A stretch of 17,150 nt of DNA. Source: an uncultured Clostridia bacterium. GTDB taxonomy: Bacteria; Bacillota; Clostridia; TANB77; CAG-508. Position numbers and translations under genes: made by a program. A model generated the notes under the pieces. That model worked only from the letters and a program-made list of their open reading frames with translations, was not told where the DNA came from and made no database searches. This document shows positions 14,066-17,150 of this stretch, in pieces. How positions within the stretch are numbered: the first letter of the stretch is position 1; the number at the start of each line of letters is the position of its first letter. Where the stretch lies: positions 1-17,150 of the forward strand of contig CAKPKU010000031.1 of NCBI GenBank assembly GCA_934167365.1. Reading direction: 5' to 3'.

Positions 14066-15769
14066 ATGGCTTATGATGGAATTGTTACAAAACATATAGT
14101 TTCAGAGCTTAAAAATGTATTAATAGGCGGAAAAATAAATAAAATTTACGAACCAAATAAAAATGAAATTTTACTTGGGATTTATTCACATAGTATAAAC
14201 TATTGTTTAAATCTCTCCATATCATCAGATTCGTATAGAGCTAATTTAACAACACATGCAAAATCCAATCCATTAAATGCTTTGGGATTTTGCATGTTAC
14301 TACGAAAACATTTAATTGGTGGAAAAATAACCAATATATACACAATTGGACTAGAAAGAATTATATATATAGATTTTGAATGTTATAATGAATTAAATGA
14401 TCTTGTAAAAAAGCAATTGATTGTAGAGCTAATGGGAAAACATAGCAATATTATACTAACAAACTCAAATGGTATAATAATAGATAGTTTGCGCCATTTA
14501 TCAACAGAAGAAAATTCAACAAGAGATATTTTACCTGCAAGGCCATATAATATTCCTAAAAATAATAAAATTGATTTTCTTTCAATAAAAACATTTGATG
14601 AATTCTATAAAATACTATCAAATTCACAAACACTAGATGTTGGAATTTCAAGTAAATTTATAGGAATAAGTAAATTATTCGTTCAAAATATTATAACGCA
14701 AAACAATATAGATAATACTATAAATTCTCCTAATTTAAAAATCATATATAAATATTTATGTGAAATACTGTCAAAAATCGAAACAAATGAAGTTAGTATT
14801 ATACCATTTAAAAATGATTTTACAATTAATATTTCAAATACCGAAAATAATTTACAATCTAACTTTTTTATAGATGATTTTTATACTGAAAAAGAAAATA
14901 ATTTACTATTTACAACATATAGAAATAATGTTTTAAAACTTGTATTATCAACATTATCAAAGATAAAAAAGAAATTATATAATATAAACCAAAAATCTGA
15001 AGATTGCAAAAATATGGACTTATACAAATTATATGGTGAATTAATAACAGCTAATTTATATAAATATCCATCTTTTACTGAAAATAGTATTTCTGTTCCA
15101 AATTATTATAATAATAATTCAATAATAGAAATTCCAGTAGATAAAAATAAAACACCATCATATAATGCAAAAAACTACTATAAAAAATATAATAAATTAA
15201 AAAACACTTTATTAGTTATTACTGATCAAAAAAAAGAAACTCAATCTGAACTTGACTATCTAGAAAGCATTATATATGAAATTGACACTTGCCAAACAGT
15301 ACAAGATATAGATGAAATATATTCAGAAATATCCGACAATTATTTATTTGAAAAAATTCGCACTAAATCTAATGCCAAAATTACTAAACAAAAAAATAAA
15401 AATAAAAAAATCGATAAAACATACACACCAATAGAATTTAAAGTTGAAAATTTTACATTATTAGTTGGAAAAAATAATATTCAAAACGATTATTTAACTA
15501 CAAAACTTGCAAAATCAAATGATATTTGGTTTCACACAAAAGATATTCATGGTAGTCATGCAATATTAATAACAAAAGGAGAAACTCCATCTATTGATAT
15601 ACTTATTAGATGTGCACAAATAGCAGCATATTATAGTAAGGCCAGACTTTCATCAAATGTTCCTGTTGACTACACATATATAAAATATGTAAAAAAGCCA
15701 TCTGGAAGTAAACCCGGATTTGTTATTTATACTCATAATCAAACCATAAATGTTACACCTAAAAATTAG
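14066..15769 (+). CDS. rqcH: RqcH/Rqc2 (NFACT family) ribosome quality control factor
   Basis: Binds stalled 50S subunits and recruits tRNA-Ala to add C-terminal alanine tails to incomplete proteins; older annotations call it fibronectin-binding protein. The NFACT-N domain starts at M-A-Y-D-G and contains F-C-M-L-L-R-K-H-L (about 75-83), E97-R98 in the position of the D97-R98 tRNA-contact pair of Bacillus, and E121-L-M-G-K-H-S-N-I-I. A Lys-rich middle with helical segments (about 300-440) leads to the NFACT-R domain near the C-terminus: G-K-N-N-I-Q-N-D-Y-L, N-D-I-W-F-H-T-K-D-I-H-G-S-H-A. Length 567 is typical. ATG 14066 has GAAGGGA (14051-14057) eight bases upstream; the stop is TAG. It is transcribed divergently from the glucan synthase. 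Confidence 0.93.
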   Translation: MAYDGIVTKHIVSELKNVLIGGKINKIYEPNKNEILLGIYSHSINYCLNLSISSDSYRANLTTHAKSNPLNALGFCMLLRKHLIGGKITNIYTIGLERIIYIDFECYNELNDLVKKQLIVELMGKHSNIILTNSNGIIIDSLRHLSTEENSTRDILPARPYNIPKNNKIDFLSIKTFDEFYKILSNSQTLDVGISSKFIGISKLFVQNIITQNNIDNTINSPNLKIIYKYLCEILSKIETNEVSIIPFKNDFTINISNTENNLQSNFFIDDFYTEKENNLLFTTYRNNVLKLVLSTLSKIKKKLYNINQKSEDCKNMDLYKLYGELITANLYKYPSFTENSISVPNYYNNNSIIEIPVDKNKTPSYNAKNYYKKYNKLKNTLLVITDQKKETQSELDYLESIIYEIDTCQTVQDIDEIYSEISDNYLFEKIRTKSNAKITKQKNKNKKIDKTYTPIEFKVENFTLLVGKNNIQNDYLTTKLAKSNDIWFHTKDIHGSHAILITKGETPSIDILIRCAQIAAYYSKARLSSNVPVDYTYIKYVKKPSGSKPGFVIYTHNQTINVTPKN

Positions 15770-15793
15770 GTATTATAAATATAAAAATTTTCC

Positions 15794-15822
15794 TTTATTT
15801 TCTTAAATAAATATAGTATAAT
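15794..15822 (+). promoter_or_regulatory. Possible promoter of the nfeD-SPFH pair
   Basis: -10 TATAAT (15817-15822) is exact. The -35 position 17 bases upstream reads TTTATT (15794-15799), which is weak. It lies in the 88-base gap after rqcH and about 20 bases before the AAAGGAGG site of the next gene. I see no clear terminator hairpin in this gap, so readthrough from rqcH is also possible. Confidence 0.45.
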
Positions 15823-15857
15823 ATAGTTGTATTAGTAGAATAAAGGAGGTAATTTAT

Positions 15858-16307
15858 ATGTGGCAAATTTGGATTATCTTGGCTGGTATATTTATTATTT
15901 GTGAAATGATAATCCCCACTGACTTTCTAATATTCTGGGTTGGTATTGGTGCTGGTATAGCTGCTTTATGTAGCATATTCACTGATAATTTAACTATTCA
16001 AATCGGAGTATTTTGTATATCATCAATACTATTAATATTCTGTACTAAACCATTTATAAGGAAATTTACAAAAAATTCAGAAACATTAAATACAAATATA
16101 TATTCACTAATTGGAAAAGAAGGAATAGTAACCACAGAAATAGACCCTATATCTGGAATAGGTCAAGTAAAGGTTGGTGGCGAAGTCTGGTCTGCTAAAA
16201 CAATTGACAATACAAAAATTCCAAAAGATACATTAATTACAGTAACAGCTCTTGAAGGCGTTAAAGCTGTAGTTTCTGTAAAAGAAAAAGTTGAACTACA
16301 AAAATAA
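15858..16307 (+). CDS. NfeD-like membrane protein (short form)
   Basis: A short NfeD protein of 149 residues. It has hydrophobic segments at about 3-20, 25-42 and 48-66, then a soluble beta-rich C-terminal domain (about 80-148) with G-K-E-G-I-V-T-T, G-Q-V-K-V-G-G-E-V-W-S-A and V-T-A-L-E-G, the OB-fold of the family. Short NfeD proteins partner with SPFH proteins and are thought to help anchor or organise them in membrane microdomains. The adjacent gene is an SPFH protein 15 bases downstream, the expected operon (compare E. coli ybbJ-qmcA). ATG 15858 is preceded by AAAGGAGG (15842-15849). No protease domain is present, so it is not the long NfeD type. Confidence 0.9.
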   Translation: MWQIWIILAGIFIICEMIIPTDFLIFWVGIGAGIAALCSIFTDNLTIQIGVFCISSILLIFCTKPFIRKFTKNSETLNTNIYSLIGKEGIVTTEIDPISGIGQVKVGGEVWSAKTIDNTKIPKDTLITVTALEGVKAVVSVKEKVELQK

Positions 16308-16322
16308 AAAGGAGGATTTATA

Positions 16323-17150
16323 ATGGCAGTATTTTTAATTATATTACTTATTATAGTTTTAATTATAGCATATAAAACAATAAAAGTTGTTAAACAATCA
16401 GAAGTATATGTTATAGAAAGATTAGGAAAATTTCATAAGGTTGCTGATGCAGGTCTTACAATAATTTTCCCATTTTTAGATCATGTAAGATCAGTAGTTA
16501 GTTTAAAACAACAAACTATGGATATTCCACCACAAGGAGTTATTACAAAAGATAATGTAACAATTACAATTGACACAGTTGTATTCTATAAAATTACAGA
16601 TCCAGCAAAAGCTGTATATGAAATTCAATCACTAAAAAAAGGTATTGAATATTTAGCAATAACAACAATTCGTGATATAGTTGGTAAATTAGATTTAGAT
16701 GCTACATTTAGCTCACGTGATGTTATCAATGATCAATTAAGAATGGTATTAGATGAAGCAACAGATCAATGGGGTTGTAAAATTGATAGAGTTGAAATAA
16801 AAGATATTACTCCACCAGCAGATATAAGAGATGCAATGGAAAAACAAATGAATGCAGAAAGAAATAAAAGAGCTTTAATTTTACAAGCAGAAGGTGAAAG
16901 ACAATCAGCAATCACACTTGCAGAAGGTAAAAAAGAAGCTGCAATACTTGAAGCTGAAGCAGACAAAGAAGCTGCAATTAGAAGAGCTGCCGGTGAAGCT
17001 GAAGCTATAAAACAAGTTGCTGATGCCAAAGCAGAAGAAATTAAAAAAGTATATTCAGCTGTAATGGAATCACATCCAAATGAAAAATTAGTACAATTAA
17101 AATCTTTAGAAGCTTTAAAAGAAATTGCAGATGGAGAAGCAAATAAAATC
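16323..17150 (+). CDS. SPFH/band 7 (stomatin, QmcA-like) protein, C-terminus off the window
   Basis: 276 codons are visible and the frame is open to the window end. An N-terminal membrane segment (about 2-20) precedes the band 7 domain (about 25-185): S-E-V-Y-V-I-E-R-L-G-K-F, G-L-T-I-I-F-P-F, D-I-P-P-Q-G-V-I-T-K-D-N-V and T-D-P-A-K-A-V-Y, all typical of stomatin/QmcA proteins. From about 175 the chain is an Ala/Glu/Lys-rich coiled coil (A-E-G-E-R, L-E-A-E-A-D-K-E-A-A) that mediates oligomerisation. Members form membrane scaffolds and often associate with proteases such as FtsH. The ATG follows AAGGAGG (16309-16315) and lies 15 bases after nfeD, so the two are co-transcribed. Confidence 0.93.
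   Translation, partial: MAVFLIILLIIVLIIAYKTIKVVKQSEVYVIERLGKFHKVADAGLTIIFPFLDHVRSVVSLKQQTMDIPPQGVITKDNVTITIDTVVFYKITDPAKAVYEIQSLKKGIEYLAITTIRDIVGKLDLDATFSSRDVINDQLRMVLDEATDQWGCKIDRVEIKDITPPADIRDAMEKQMNAERNKRALILQAEGERQSAITLAEGKKEAAILEAEADKEAAIRRAAGEAEAIKQVADAKAEEIKKVYSAVMESHPNEKLVQLKSLEALKEIADGEANKI

Noticed and set aside
16766..17029. Minus-strand Ala/Ser-rich open frame
   Set aside because: It is the shadow of the Ala/Glu-rich coiled coil of the SPFH gene.
1..17150. tRNA, rRNA, CRISPR, transposase or long tandem repeats
   Set aside because: I looked on both strands and saw none; the repeats present are short inverted ones in intergenic gaps.

Overview
This window looks like chromosomal DNA from a very AT-rich, low-GC Gram-positive bacterium of the Clostridia type. 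The signs are strong GGAGG-type ribosome binding sites, A/T-ending codons, mostly TAA stops, and closest family resemblance to clostridial or bacillar WalRK, RicT, RqcH and NfeD/SPFH proteins. UGG encodes Trp throughout and the standard code fits. I see no tRNA, rRNA, CRISPR, insertion sequence or phage gene.

Layout. At the left edge is a partial Fic-domain adenylyltransferase (minus strand). It is separated by a strong, probably bidirectional terminator (532-575) from a minus-strand gene series. In transcription order that series is: WalR-like response regulator (5666-4887), WalK-like sensor kinase (4754-3300), signal peptidase I (3251-2619), DNA polymerase III delta-prime subunit HolB (2605-1706), RicT/PSP1 (1706-786) and a 2[4Fe-4S] ferredoxin (751-581). 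Gaps from walK to the ferredoxin are short or overlapping (48, 13, TAATG overlap, 34 bases), so this looks like one operon. The walR-walK gap is 132 bases and holds several overlapping inverted repeats.

Upstream of walR on the same strand is a giant gene (13825-5780, 2681 codons). It encodes a multidomain cyclic beta-1,2-glucan synthase type protein: GT84 glycosyltransferase, glycoamylase-like cyclisation domain and GH94 phosphorylase. Its leader can fold so that the whole Shine-Dalgarno is paired, suggesting translational control. A 240-base divergent region full of small dyads separates it from plus-strand rqcH (ribosome-associated quality control). rqcH is followed by an NfeD-like membrane protein and a partial SPFH/stomatin-like protein, which form a typical pair.

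How it fits together. The window is mostly cell-envelope and housekeeping biology: wall-stress signalling, secretion, a membrane-scaffold pair, a large glucan synthase, and replication and translation maintenance genes. No gene is of an entirely unknown family. The most interesting unexplained signals are RNA- or DNA-level structures: the SD-sequestering leader of the glucan synthase gene, the structured walR-walK spacer, and the dyad-rich divergent promoter region. Three genes (walR, holB, the glucan synthase) appear to start with TTG.
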